Of a stretch of 64,000 nt of DNA, positions 9,309 to 20,146 are shown piece after piece (position 1 is the first letter of the stretch; every line of letters starts with the position of its first letter). Made by a program: the position numbers and the translations under genes. Below the pieces are notes generated by a model. That model saw only the letters and a program-made list of their open reading frames with translations. It was not told where the DNA came from and ran no database searches. Origin of the DNA: an uncultured Senegalimassilia sp. (GTDB taxonomy: Bacteria > Actinomycetota > Coriobacteriia > Coriobacteriales > Eggerthellaceae); contig CAKTWI010000006.1 of the NCBI GenBank assembly GCA_934630815.1, positions 1-64,000 of the forward strand, given 5' to 3'.

Positions 9309-11858
9309 GTGAAACAAGGGAATAGAAGCCAGGGGTCGCGCAGCGCATCCGAGGGGCATGCCGGCAATCGAAGCGGCAAGCCGTCGCGCCGCAGCGGCGT
9401 GCAGGATAGCGCGAAGCGCGGCTCGGGGCGACAGGGTAAACGGACTGCGGCGGGAAAGCAGGACTCCCGGCACGCGTCGTGTGAGGATAAGCGTTTGAGC
9501 GAAGGCCCCGTTGCTGGCGCTGGCCGTCGCGATTCCGAGAAGGCTCATGGCTCGGGCAAATCGAAGAGCGTGCATGGATCGAACAAGTCGCAAGGTTCCC
9601 GAGGTTCGGGTAAGCGGCAAAGCTCGCACGGCTCGGGCAGGGCGCACGCTTCGCGCAGCGCCTCCGCGGCAGCACCTGCGGCAAAGCAACCCAAGCATCA
9701 GGCGTCCCTGCCGCCGCGCAGCGCGTTTTTGCCGGTTAACCGCGCCGATATGGAGGAGCGCGGTTGGGACTGTTGCGACTTCGTGTTCGTGTGCGGTGAT
9801 GCGTACGTCGACCACCCTTCGTTCGGCATGGCCATCATCACGCGTCTGCTTGAGGCGAATCACTATAAGGTGGGCGTGATTTGCCAGCCCGATTGGCGCG
9901 ACCCTGAGAGCATCACGGTTCTGGGGAAGCCCCGGCTGGGTTTCCTGGTTTCCGCCGGCAACATGGATTCGATGGTGAATCACTATACGGTTGCCAAGAA
10001 ACATCGCAGCACCGATGCGTTCTCGCCCGGTGGCGAAATGGGGCTTCGGCCCGATCGCGCGGCGGTGGTTTATGGCAATCTGATTCGCCGCACGTATAAG
10101 GACGTTCCCATCGTGCTGGGCGGTATTGAAGCCTCGCTTCGCCGTTTAGCTCATTACGATTACTGGTCGGACAAGTTGAAGCGTTCGATTCTGCTTGACT
10201 CCGGCGCCGACCTGGTCAGCTATGGTATGGGCGAGCATTCCATCGTGGAGATCGCCGATGCGCTGGCGGCTGGTCTTGACGTGTCCGACATCACGTTCAT
10301 CGACGGCACGGTGTATCGCGCGAAAACGCTTGAGCATGTGTACGATTACGAGTTGCTGCCCTCGTTCGACGGCATGCAGAAGGACAACCTCGAGTATGCC
10401 CGCAGCTTCAACGTGCAGTACGGCAACAGCGACCCTTTCACGGGAAAACGCCTGGTGGAACCCTATTCCGACCATGAGTTTGTGGTGCAGAACCCGCCGA
10501 GCAAGCCGTTGACCACCTCGGAGATGGACGCGGTCTACCGCCTGCCGTATGCGCGCGCGTACCACCCCATGTACGAGGAGGCCGGTGGCATCCCGGCAAT
10601 CCGCGAGGTGAAGTTCAGCCTGACCAGCAATCGCGGCTGCTTCGGCGAGTGCGCGTTTTGCGCGCTGACGTTCCATCAGGGGCGCATCGTGCAGGTGCGC
10701 AGCCATGAGTCCATTGTGGAAGAGGCGAAGCAGATGATCGCCGACTCGGAGTTCAAGGGCTATATCCATGATGTGGGCGGTCCCACGGCGGACTATCGCC
10801 AGCCTGCGTGCGATGCGCAGCTGCGCCGTGGCGCATGTCGCAACAAGCACTGCCTCTCGCCGCAGCCGTGCCGCAAGCTGAACGCCGACCACACGGACTA
10901 CTTGCAGCTTCTGCGCGAACTGCGTGAGCTGCCGGGCGTGAAGAAGGTGTTCGTGCGCTCGGGCATCCGTTTCGATTACGTGCTGGCGGATCGCAACAAG
11001 GGCGAGGCGTTCGTGCGCGAGCTGTGCGAACACCACGTGAGCGGGCAGCTGCGCGTGGCGCCCGAGCACGTTTCAAACGCCGTGCTCGGCGTGATGGGCA
11101 AGCCGCAGCATCAGGTGTACGAGAAGTTCGTGAAACTGTTCCAACAGGCCAACGACGCCTGCGGGCTGAAGCAGTTCGTGGTGCCGTACCTGATGTCGTC
11201 GCACCCCGGAAGCACGCTCGACGAGGCCATCGAGTTGGCGGAATACGTGCGCGACATGGGGTTCAATCCCGAGCAGGTGCAGGATTTCTATCCCACGCCG
11301 TCCACCATGTCCACGGCCATGTACTTCACGGGCGTGGATCCGCGCACCATGGAGCGCGTGTTCGTGCCGAAAAGCCCGCACGAGAAGGCGCTGCAGCGCG
11401 CACTTATTCAATATCGCGACCCGAAGAACCACGATCTGGTGATGGAGGCGCTGCGCAAGGCGGGTCGCACCGATCTGATCGGGTTCGGTCCGAAGTGCCT
11501 GATCAGGCCCTACAAAGGCGAAGGCGGGCATAGCGCTGGCGCGAAGAAGGGCGTGGCGGGTGCGAAGAACGCGATGCGCGGGCAGAAGGGTCGTGAAGGC
11601 GGTCAGGGTTCGGGCGGTGGCAAGGGCGTCTCCGGAAGCCGCGGTGCGGCTGGCGCCGGCAAGCGCGGTGGTGTAGGAGGTTCCGGCGGAAGCGGTCGCG
11701 CTGCGGATGGCATGGCCAAGCGCCCGCGTGCCACGGGTGACATGGGAGGCCGAGGAGGCTCTTCGGGTAACGTGAACGCCGGCAAGCGCGGTGGCTCCCC
11801 GAACGGCGGGCGCGGCGGCAAAGGCAACGGCTCGCGTGGGAAAGCGCCCCGGCGCTAG
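9309..11858 (+). CDS. YgiQ family (UPF0313) radical SAM protein with basic low-complexity tails
   Basis: This encodes 849 residues if GTG 9309 is the start. The core, from about residue 138 (FLPVNRADMEERGWDCCDFV) to about 740, is a typical YgiQ/UPF0313 protein. The radical SAM cluster motif CFGECAFC sits in LTSNRGCFGECAFCALTFHQG at about residue 445. The reaction of this family is unknown. The core is flanked by long tails of Ser/Gly/Lys/Arg/His: about 130 residues at the N-terminus and about 115 at the C-terminus. These suggest RNA or other polyanion binding. The start is uncertain because no good ribosome binding site precedes GTG 9309. A later start would shorten only the disordered part. 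Confidence 0.88.
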   Translation: MKQGNRSQGSRSASEGHAGNRSGKPSRRSGVQDSAKRGSGRQGKRTAAGKQDSRHASCEDKRLSEGPVAGAGRRDSEKAHGSGKSKSVHGSNKSQGSRGSGKRQSSHGSGRAHASRSASAAAPAAKQPKHQASLPPRSAFLPVNRADMEERGWDCCDFVFVCGDAYVDHPSFGMAIITRLLEANHYKVGVICQPDWRDPESITVLGKPRLGFLVSAGNMDSMVNHYTVAKKHRSTDAFSPGGEMGLRPDRAAVVYGNLIRRTYKDVPIVLGGIEASLRRLAHYDYWSDKLKRSILLDSGADLVSYGMGEHSIVEIADALAAGLDVSDITFIDGTVYRAKTLEHVYDYELLPSFDGMQKDNLEYARSFNVQYGNSDPFTGKRLVEPYSDHEFVVQNPPSKPLTTSEMDAVYRLPYARAYHPMYEEAGGIPAIREVKFSLTSNRGCFGECAFCALTFHQGRIVQVRSHESIVEEAKQMIADSEFKGYIHDVGGPTADYRQPACDAQLRRGACRNKHCLSPQPCRKLNADHTDYLQLLRELRELPGVKKVFVRSGIRFDYVLADRNKGEAFVRELCEHHVSGQLRVAPEHVSNAVLGVMGKPQHQVYEKFVKLFQQANDACGLKQFVVPYLMSSHPGSTLDEAIELAEYVRDMGFNPEQVQDFYPTPSTMSTAMYFTGVDPRTMERVFVPKSPHEKALQRALIQYRDPKNHDLVMEALRKAGRTDLIGFGPKCLIRPYKGEGGHSAGAKKGVAGAKNAMRGQKGREGGQGSGGGKGVSGSRGAAGAGKRGGVGGSGGSGRAADGMAKRPRATGDMGGRGGSSGNVNAGKRGGSPNGGRGGKGNGSRGKAPRR

Positions 11859-11891
11859 CTGAATCACAGCATATTCCCTAGGTGGAGAGGG

Positions 11892-11946
11892 TATACTATA
11901 AGGGTTGCAATCAACGGCGTCGGCGCTTGATTCGCCGACGCTTTTC
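11892..11946 (+). promoter_or_regulatory. -10 box followed by terminator-like hairpin upstream of the Rrf2 gene
   Basis: A TATACT box (11892-11897) is followed 19 bp later by a 9-bp perfect hairpin (11917-11925 with 11933-11941) and TTTT. It is either the terminator of the radical SAM gene or an attenuator in the leader of the Rrf2 gene, since it lies between the -10 box and the start codon. No clear -35 box is seen. Confidence 0.5.
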
Positions 11947-11973
11947 TCCTGTGGAAGAAAGGCGGCAGCGCGC

Positions 11974-12411
11974 ATGAAGATCTCAACGAAAGGCCTGTAC
12001 GCGGTTCGCTTGATGCTGTATTTGGCGGAGCACGACGGCGGCGGCCCCGTGTCGCTGAAAGAGGTGTCCGAGTCGCTGGGTATCTCGAAGAAGTACCTGG
12101 AGCAGATTGTGTCGAACGTGGTCACGGCGAAGCTGGTGCGCTCGGTGCGCGGCGCTGCCGGCGGCTATCAGCTGGCCAAGCCCGCAAGCGTGATCACCGT
12201 GCTCGACGTGCTGCGGGTCACCGAGGGCTCGCTTGCGCCGGCGTCGTGCTTGGAGGATGACACCTTCGACTGCAATATGCCGGTTCCCTGCATGGAGCTG
12301 GGCGTATGGCGCGGGCTGTACAAGGTGATCAACGAGTATCTGGGCGGCATCACGCTGCAGAGCATCATCGACGAGCATTCAGCGGTGGCTGCGGACAGTT
12401 ATTCGATTTAA
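11974..12411 (+). CDS. Rrf2 family transcriptional regulator (IscR/CymR-like)
   Basis: This 145-residue protein begins MKISTKGLYAVRLMLYLAEHD, the classic Rrf2 start, with a winged helix whose recognition region is SLKEVSESLGISKKYLEQI. Three cysteines (Cys92, Cys100, Cys106) occupy the segment where IscR holds its Fe-S cluster, though the first spacing is wider than in IscR. It may therefore sense Fe-S status or cysteine supply. cysK lies 201 bp downstream in the same direction, which supports control of cysteine synthesis as for CymR. The start at 11974 is chosen because the family begins at this methionine. An upstream extension to 11905 would run through the leader hairpin. Confidence 0.88.
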   Translation: MKISTKGLYAVRLMLYLAEHDGGGPVSLKEVSESLGISKKYLEQIVSNVVTAKLVRSVRGAAGGYQLAKPASVITVLDVLRVTEGSLAPASCLEDDTFDCNMPVPCMELGVWRGLYKVINEYLGGITLQSIIDEHSAVAADSYSI

Positions 12412-12416
12412 CGGAA

Positions 12417-12446
12417 GGGCGCGAGCTTTCAAGCTTGCGCCCTTTT
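12417..12446 (+). terminator. intrinsic terminator after the Rrf2 gene
   Basis: GGGCGCGAGCTT (12417-12428) pairs with AAGCTTGCGCCC (12431-12442) with one wobble, followed by TTTT. It separates the Rrf2 gene from cysK. Confidence 0.85.
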
Positions 12447-12520
12447 CGCTATTGAACTGGGGATACGGTATATAACCCACCAAACCGCCGGGAATAGGGG
12501 ATAATTTTTGTAAAGAGATA

Positions 12521-12548
12521 TTGACATTGCCTAGAGACATAGTAGGAT
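12521..12548 (+). promoter_or_regulatory. promoter of cysK
   Basis: TTGACA (12521-12526) and TAGGAT (12543-12548) are spaced by 16 bp. The imperfect dyad CCTA...TAGG (12530-12546) overlaps the -10 region and could be a regulator site, perhaps for the neighbouring Rrf2 protein. Confidence 0.65.
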
Positions 12549-12612
12549 AACAGGCATGAAAACGGCGTTCCGCACGTGCGAATCAACGGCGGACAAGCGA
12601 GAGAGGAACATC

Positions 12613-13542
12613 ATGACCATCTACAAGAGCGTGTCCGAGTTGATCGGCGGTACTCCGTTGGTGGAGCTGTCCAACTACGAGAAGAACCACAACCTTGAGG
12701 CCACCATCGTGGGCAAGGTGGAGCTGTTCAACCCCGCCGGTTCGGTGAAGGACCGTATCGCGAAGGCGATGCTCGACCAGGCCGAGGCCGAGGGCAAGCT
12801 GGACGCCGACACCGTCATCATCGAGCCGACCTCCGGCAACACCGGCATCGGCCTGTGCTCGCTGGCCGCCGCCCGTGGCAACCGCATCATCATCACCATG
12901 CCGGAAACCATGTCGGTCGAGCGTCGCAACCTCATGAAGGCTTACGGCGCTGAGCTGGTGCTGACCGACGGGAGCAAGGGCATGAAGGGCGCTATCGCCC
13001 GCGCGTCCGAGCTGGCCGAGGAGATCCCGAACTCGTTCATTCCCAGCCAGTTCACGAACCCGGCGAACCCCGCCGTCCATGAGCGCACCACCGGTCCCGA
13101 AATCTGGGCTGATACCGACGGTAAGGTGGATATCCTGGTCGCCGGCGTGGGCACCGGCGGCACGCTTTCCGGCACGGGCAAGTACCTGAAGTCGCAGAAT
13201 CCCGACGTCAAGGTGGTTGCCGTGGAGCCCGCCGGCTCCCCGGTGCTGAGCGAGGGCCATGGCGGCGCGCACAAGATCCAGGGCATCGGCGCGGGCTTCG
13301 TACCCGACACGCTGGATCAGTCGGTCTACGACGAGGTTATGCCTATCACTGACGAGGAGGCGTTCCAGGCTGGTCGCGAGCTGGCGGGCAAGGATGGCCT
13401 GCTGGTGGGCATCTCCTCCGGCGCCGCGGTTGCCGCCGCAACGAAGCTGGCGCAGCGCCCCGAGAACAAGGGCAAACTCATCGTGGCGGTGCTCCCCGAC
13501 ACCGGCGAGCGTTACCTGTCCACGGCGATGTTCAACTTCTAG
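12613..13542 (+). CDS. cysK: cysteine synthase (O-acetylserine sulfhydrylase)
   Basis: This encodes 309 residues, the normal length. It makes cysteine from O-acetylserine and sulfide with pyridoxal phosphate. The PLP lysine lies in [15 protein letters not shown] (about residue 46). [10 protein letters not shown], the phosphate-binding [13 protein letters not shown] and the C-terminal [13 protein letters not shown] are intact. The start at 12613 follows AGAGAGG and matches the family start [19 protein letters not shown]. An in-frame ATG at 12556 would add 19 unrelated residues. A consensus promoter and the adjacent Rrf2 gene suggest regulation by sulfur or Fe-S status. Confidence 0.96.
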   Translation: MTIYKSVSELIGGTPLVELSNYEKNHNLEATIVGKVELFNPAGSVKDRIAKAMLDQAEAEGKLDADTVIIEPTSGNTGIGLCSLAAARGNRIIITMPETMSVERRNLMKAYGAELVLTDGSKGMKGAIARASELAEEIPNSFIPSQFTNPANPAVHERTTGPEIWADTDGKVDILVAGVGTGGTLSGTGKYLKSQNPDVKVVAVEPAGSPVLSEGHGGAHKIQGIGAGFVPDTLDQSVYDEVMPITDEEAFQAGRELAGKDGLLVGISSGAAVAAATKLAQRPENKGKLIVAVLPDTGERYLSTAMFNF

Positions 13543-13608
13543 GAATCGCAAAACGCCTGCTTTGCGGCGAAGCGACGCAGGCTGGCGGATAAGAGAGAAC
13601 TCGGCGAA

Positions 13609-13641
13609 GGCGCCCCGCTCCAAACAGGAGCGGGGCGCCTT
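13609..13641 (+). terminator. GC-rich terminator hairpin of cysK
   Basis: A 13-bp perfect stem (13609-13621 with 13627-13639) with a 5-nt loop is followed by TTG. It is very stable but has a short U-tract. Confidence 0.75.
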
Positions 13642-13746
13642 GTGCGTTAGGCGGGGGGTTTGCGTGCAGAGAGGCTTTTGCGGTTGGCGCGGGCTACGAG
13701 CTCGTTACGATTCGCCGATTGATCGCCGCGCAAGCGCGACCTTGAG

Positions 13747-13845
13747 TACAATAAGGAAAGCGTTGGGGGTGGGGGAAACCCGCCCAATGCGATAAGGGCG
13801 GGAAAGCCCGTCTGATGCGATAGCGACGGGGCTCCCGTCTCGCAT
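13747..13845 (+). promoter_or_regulatory. candidate structured RNA leader of the DUF308 gene
   Basis: A TACAAT box (13747-13752) is followed by hairpin P1 (CCCGCCC 13779-13785 with GGGCGGG 13796-13802) and hairpin P2 (CCCGTC 13807-13812 with GACGGG 13825-13830). Both loops carry ATGCGATA. A third CCCGTC (13834-13839) could compete for the P2 right arm. TCGCAT (13840-13845) is complementary to the loop sequence ATGCGA. This matches no riboswitch class that I recognise. Confidence 0.45.
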
Positions 13846-13873
13846 GAAAGGTTATCGGGGAAAGGGGCGCATC

Positions 13874-14398
13874 ATGAGCGCTAGCAAGCACGATTGGGGA
13901 TTGATCTTCGCGGGCGTCGCCTTGGCGGCGGCCGGCTTCTTCTGCTTGGTGGCACCGGGGTTGACCATCGTGACCATTGCTGCTGTGGTGGGCGCGTTCT
14001 TCCTGGTGGCGGGCGTGTTCGACATCGTCAGCTACATCAGGCTGCGCAATATCATGCCGCGTAGCGGCTGGGAGCTTGCCTATGCCATCATCGACGTGCT
14101 GCTGGGTCTGATCTTCTTGCTGCATCCGCTTGCGTTCTCCGCGGTGGTGCCGTGGCTGGTGGGCGTGTGCTTTGTGGCGTTCGGCGTCTTCGAGGTGATC
14201 GCTTCGGTGAAGGCGCACGGCTGGGGCGTGCCGATGTGGGGATGGGCCCTGTTCAGCGGCGTGCTGAACGTGCTGTGCGGCATCGCGTTCTTCGTGATGC
14301 CTCAGATGCTCAGCGTGTTCCTGGCCATCATCCTGCTGGTGCGCGCCGCAACCCTGATGGTATACGGCTGGAACGCGGGCCGCTATATCGCTATGTAG
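13874..14398 (+). CDS. HdeD/DUF308 family membrane protein
   Basis: This 174-residue protein is almost entirely hydrophobic, with six predicted transmembrane helices in paired repeats (for example WGLIFAGVALAAAGFFCLVAP and AVVPWLVGVCFVAFGVFEVIA). This is the pattern of DUF308/HdeD proteins, linked in Escherichia coli to acid resistance. The molecular role is unknown. The start at 13874 follows GGGAAAGGGG (13859-13867). The alternative ATG at 13844 lies inside the structured leader and lacks a good site. Gene control may act through that leader. Confidence 0.82.
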   Translation: MSASKHDWGLIFAGVALAAAGFFCLVAPGLTIVTIAAVVGAFFLVAGVFDIVSYIRLRNIMPRSGWELAYAIIDVLLGLIFLLHPLAFSAVVPWLVGVCFVAFGVFEVIASVKAHGWGVPMWGWALFSGVLNVLCGIAFFVMPQMLSVFLAIILLVRAATLMVYGWNAGRYIAM

Positions 14399-14524
14399 TG
14401 CTGCGGGTTTGCCAGATCGGGGTGTATCGCTCGATAGCTGCTTGGCGGGTTTGCCGGTAGGCAAGTAGGTAAGCGGGTCGGCCGGTGCGTCGGGCGAGGA
14501 CGCGTTCGTTCGGTGGCGCTTTGA

Positions 14525-16987
<2,463 letters not shown>

Positions 16988-17116
16988 CGCGCGGCGCCGT
17001 CCGGGGCGTTCGGCTTCGGGCGTGCCGGCCTGCGCTGCTTGCGGGCGTTCCGGCTGGCGGTTTTCGCGACGTTTGCCCGTGCGAGAATCGACTGACCGCG
17101 GCGCTCGTCTGCTCAT

Positions 17117-17154
17117 GGTCGCCAACCCGGGGTGGTCCGCCGGGTTGGGCGACC
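17117..17154. other. strong hairpin downstream of ligA
   Basis: GGTCGCCAACCCGG (17117-17130) pairs with the arm at 17140-17154, with one bulged G. It has no U-tract on either side, so it may be a factor-assisted terminator or an RNA 3' end stabiliser. The rest of the 16988-17347 gap holds the promoter and operators described next. Confidence 0.5.
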
Positions 17155-17202
17155 GCGCAAATCTACCGGGTGCCGGCGTTTCCGGGCCGTTCGCATGAAG
17201 GA

Positions 17203-17281
17203 GTTACGAATTTGGCATTCGTAACATCGAATCCTGGGACGCGCCTGCTATAGTGTGTTACGGATTAACACCTCGTAACAC
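17203..17281 (+). promoter_or_regulatory. promoter with two inverted-repeat operators for the ABC importer
   Basis: GTTACGAAT (17203-17211) and ATTCGTAAC (17217-17225) form a 9-bp perfect dyad. GTGTTACG (17255-17262) and CGTAACAC (17274-17281) form a second dyad with the same GTTAC/GTAAC core. Between them is an extended -10 (TGC, then TATAGT at 17249-17254). One dyad covers the -35 region and the other covers the transcription start, as expected for a repressor that loops or binds cooperatively. Confidence 0.65.
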
Positions 17282-17347
17282 CAGGCAGGCGCGCAATGAA
17301 ATCGCAGACGTCGCGCGCCTTCGCCTGGTCGATGAAAGGATTTTTTG

Positions 17348-18982
17348 ATGAAGAGCTTCTCCAGGCGTACGTTTTTGCAGGTGGCGGGCGTAAGCGCCGC
17401 TGCAGTGGGCTTCGGCGGCGTGCTGAGCGCCTGCGCCGGCGGCTCCGATGCGGGCTCCGGCTCCGCCGCTAGCGGGGAGCATGCCTCTCAGGTTACCGTT
17501 TCCATGCCGGTGAGCAGCGAGCCTGATGCCGGCTTCGATCCGTTCGTCTCCTGGGGTTGCGGCGAGCACGTGCACGAGCCGCTCATCCAGTCCACGCTTC
17601 TGACCACCACGGCCGACATGGGCTTCGAGAACGACCTGGCAACGGCCTATTCTTGCAGCGACGACGGCCTGACCTGGACGTTCACCATCCGCACCGACGC
17701 CAAGTTCACCAACGGCAAGCCGGTTACCGCCCATGACGTGGCCTACACCATCAACGGCGTTGCCAACAACGAGGCAAGCGAGTGCGACCTGACCATGGTC
17801 GACAAGGCCGTTGCCGTTGACGACGAGACCTGCGAGATCCACCTGAACAAGCCGTTCAACGCGCTTCTGTACACGCTGGCGGTCATCGGCATCGTGCCTG
17901 ATGGCGGCCATGATGCCGACTACGGCAGCAATCCGGTGGGCAGCGGCCGTTACATGCTGGAGCAGTGGGATCGCGGCCAGCAGGTCATCCTGAAGGCCAA
18001 TCCCGACTACTACGGCGAGGCGCCGAAGATCGAGCGCGTCGTGGTGGTGTTCATGGAAGAGGACGCCAGCCTGGCGGCCGCCCGTTCCGGCCAGGTGGAC
18101 GTCGCGTTCACGACGGCAACGTTCGCCAACCAGCAGCCGAAGGGCTACGACCTGCTGAACTGCGCTTCCGTTGACTCGCGCGGCATCTCCCTGCCCACCA
18201 TCGCGCCGGGCGCCACGCGCAAGCAGACGGGCGAGGAGTACCCCGCCGGCAACGCGGTCACGCAGGATCTGGCGTTGCGCCGCGCCATCAACTACGGCGT
18301 GAAGCGTCAGACGCTCATCGACAACGTCCTGAACGGCTACGGCCAGATCGCCTACAGCGTGGGCGACAACATGCCCTGGTCGTCCGATGCCATGAAGTGT
18401 GATGAAGACGTTGCGCGCGCAAAGGCCCTGCTCGACGAGGCGGGCTGGGTGCCCGGCGCCGACGGCGTGCGCGCCAAGGACGGCGTGACGGCCGCGTTCG
18501 ACCTGTACTATTCTTCCTCCGATTCGGTGCGCCAGGCCATCGCCATGGAGTTCGCCAACCAGATGAACGAGCTGGGCATCAAGGTGACGCCGAAGGGCGC
18601 AAGCTGGGATGACATCTATCAGCATCAGTTCAGCGACCCGGTCGTGTGGGGTTGGGGCTCCAACAGCCCGATCGAGGTGTACAACCTGAACTACTCCAAG
18701 GGCAACGGCAACTACTCCTGCTACGAGAACGCTGCGGTTGACGCGCATTTGAACGCTGCGCTGGCCAATCCCGTGGTCGCCGATTCGTATGACGAATGGA
18801 AGCTGGCCATGTGGGACGGCGAGAACGGCGTGGCGCCGCAAGGCGATGCCACGTGGGTGTGGTTCGCCAACGTCGACCACCTGTACTTCGTGGCCGAGGG
18901 CCTGAAGGTTGCCGAGCAGAAGCCGCATCCGCATGGTCACGGCTGGTCGATCGTGAACAACGTCGATAAGTGGAGCTGGTAG
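17348..18982 (+). CDS. ABC transporter substrate-binding lipoprotein (family 5, nickel/peptide type)
   Basis: This 544-residue protein starts with a Tat-type signal (SRRTFLQVAG) ending in a lipobox-like LSAC at about residue 28. It is thus a lipoprotein anchored outside the membrane. The body is a family 5 binding protein (ATAYSCSDDGLTWTFTIR, KFTNGKPVTAHDVAYTI). Family 5 proteins bind peptides, nickel or metal chelates. Histidines in CGEHVHEP and the C-terminal KPHPHGHGW, with a His-rich ATPase in the same operon, favour a metal or metal complex. That is an inference. The start is ATG 17348 after GAAAGGA. It is the first gene of a five-gene importer behind a double-operator promoter. Confidence 0.85.
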   Translation: MKSFSRRTFLQVAGVSAAAVGFGGVLSACAGGSDAGSGSAASGEHASQVTVSMPVSSEPDAGFDPFVSWGCGEHVHEPLIQSTLLTTTADMGFENDLATAYSCSDDGLTWTFTIRTDAKFTNGKPVTAHDVAYTINGVANNEASECDLTMVDKAVAVDDETCEIHLNKPFNALLYTLAVIGIVPDGGHDADYGSNPVGSGRYMLEQWDRGQQVILKANPDYYGEAPKIERVVVVFMEEDASLAAARSGQVDVAFTTATFANQQPKGYDLLNCASVDSRGISLPTIAPGATRKQTGEEYPAGNAVTQDLALRRAINYGVKRQTLIDNVLNGYGQIAYSVGDNMPWSSDAMKCDEDVARAKALLDEAGWVPGADGVRAKDGVTAAFDLYYSSSDSVRQAIAMEFANQMNELGIKVTPKGASWDDIYQHQFSDPVVWGWGSNSPIEVYNLNYSKGNGNYSCYENAAVDAHLNAALANPVVADSYDEWKLAMWDGENGVAPQGDATWVWFANVDHLYFVAEGLKVAEQKPHPHGHGWSIVNNVDKWSW

Positions 18983-19013
18983 CAACCGGCTGAATGCCGC
19001 AGGGGCGGGGCAT

Positions 19014-19040
19014 GTGAACACACCTCCGTCCCCTGTTCAC
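19014..19040. repeat. dispersed palindromic repeat, family A, single copy
   Basis: This copy begins GTGAACACACCTCCGTCCCC and ends TGTTCAC. It matches the right arm at 8297-8321 with one substitution and adds a closing complement to GTGAACA. It lies between the binding-protein and permease genes. Confidence 0.8.
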
Positions 19041-19048
19041 CGGTAGGG

Positions 19049-19080
19049 GCGGGGCTTGCCGTAGGGCTTGCCCCGCTTTT
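19049..19080 (+). terminator. terminator-like hairpin inside the importer operon
   Basis: GCGGGGC (19049-19055) pairs with GCCCCGC (19070-19076), followed by TTTT. Lying between the first and second operon genes, it could let the binding protein be made in excess of the membrane parts, a common arrangement. Confidence 0.6.
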
Positions 19081-19162
19081 GCGGTTCTTGCGGCTTGGTT
19101 TTTGGGGCTCGGGGGCCGAAGGGCTTCCGGGCGAGGTTTCGAGATTTGGGACATAAGTAGGT

Positions 19163-20146
19163 ATGACGAAGTATCTTGCCCGACACATCGTGCGGTTCGC
19201 GCTGCTCATGTTGGCGGTAGGGCTGGTGGTGTTCGCGCTGGTGAGCGCATCGCCCATCGACCCCGTCCAGGCCAATGTGGGGCAGGCCGCATACGTGAAC
19301 ATGTCGGAGGCCAAGCGCGCGCAGCTGGCCAGCTATTGGGGCGGCGACGTGCCGTTTTGGGAGCGGTTCGCCAACTGGGCGGGCGCGCTTTTGCATGGCG
19401 ACATGGGAACGTCGCTCAGGTTCAACGCGCCCGTGTCCGAGGTGATCGCGCACCGCGCGGCAAACTCGCTGGCGCTCATGGGCATCGCGTGGCTGATCAG
19501 CGGCGTGCTTGGTTTCGTGCTGGGCGTCGTCGCCGGCGCGCGTCGCGGCGGCGCGGTCGACCGCGTGGTTCGCGGGTATTGCTTCCTGTTGGCGTCAACG
19601 CCTACGTTTTGGCTGGGTTTGCTCATCCTGATGATCTTCGCCGTGCAGCTGGGGTGGTTCCCCATCGGGTTCTCCGTGCCCATCGGCGTGTCGGCGGCCG
19701 ACGTGACGCTGGCCGACGCGGCGCATCACCTGGTGCTTCCCGCGCTCACGCTTTCGGTGACGGGCGTGGCCAACATCGCGCTGCACACGCGCGAGAAGGT
19801 GGTCGACGTGCTTGAAAGCGATTACGTGCGCTTCGCTCGCGCCCGCGGCGAGTCCGATTTGAGCGTGGTTTTGCACCATTGCCTGCGCAACGTGGCGTTG
19901 CCGGCGGTCACGCTGCAATGCGCGTTCATCTCCGAGATCTTCGGCGGTTCGGTGCTGGTCGAGCAGGTGTTCTCGTATCCGGGCCTGGGGCAGGCGGCCG
20001 TCACCGCCGGCCTGGGCGGCGACGTGGCGCTTCTGGCTGGAATCGCCCTGGTCAGCGCCGCGTTGGTGTTCGGTGGCAACTTGCTGGCGAACATTCTGTA
20101 CGGCGTTTTGGACCCGCGCATGCGCGTCGGCGAAGGGAGGGCGTAA
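19163..20146 (+). CDS. ABC transporter permease (NikB/OppB/DppB type)
   Basis: This is a 327-residue inner-membrane permease with about six transmembrane segments. A typical DppB-type N-terminus (RHIVRFALLMLAVGLVVFALVSASPIDPV) and the EAA-like cytoplasmic loop (YVRFARARGESDLSVVLHHCLRNVALP) are visible. It should form the channel with the next gene product. The stop codon overlaps the ATG of the second permease by one base (TAATG), so translation is coupled. A 180-bp gap with a repeat and a hairpin separates it from the binding protein. Confidence 0.92.
   Translation: MTKYLARHIVRFALLMLAVGLVVFALVSASPIDPVQANVGQAAYVNMSEAKRAQLASYWGGDVPFWERFANWAGALLHGDMGTSLRFNAPVSEVIAHRAANSLALMGIAWLISGVLGFVLGVVAGARRGGAVDRVVRGYCFLLASTPTFWLGLLILMIFAVQLGWFPIGFSVPIGVSAADVTLADAAHHLVLPALTLSVTGVANIALHTREKVVDVLESDYVRFARARGESDLSVVLHHCLRNVALPAVTLQCAFISEIFGGSVLVEQVFSYPGLGQAAVTAGLGGDVALLAGIALVSAALVFGGNLLANILYGVLDPRMRVGEGRA

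Noticed and set aside
17117..17347. NiCo or cobalamin riboswitch upstream of the importer
   Set aside because: The strong hairpin lies upstream of the likely promoter at 17249, so it would not be in the importer transcript, and I cannot see the conserved cores of those riboswitches.
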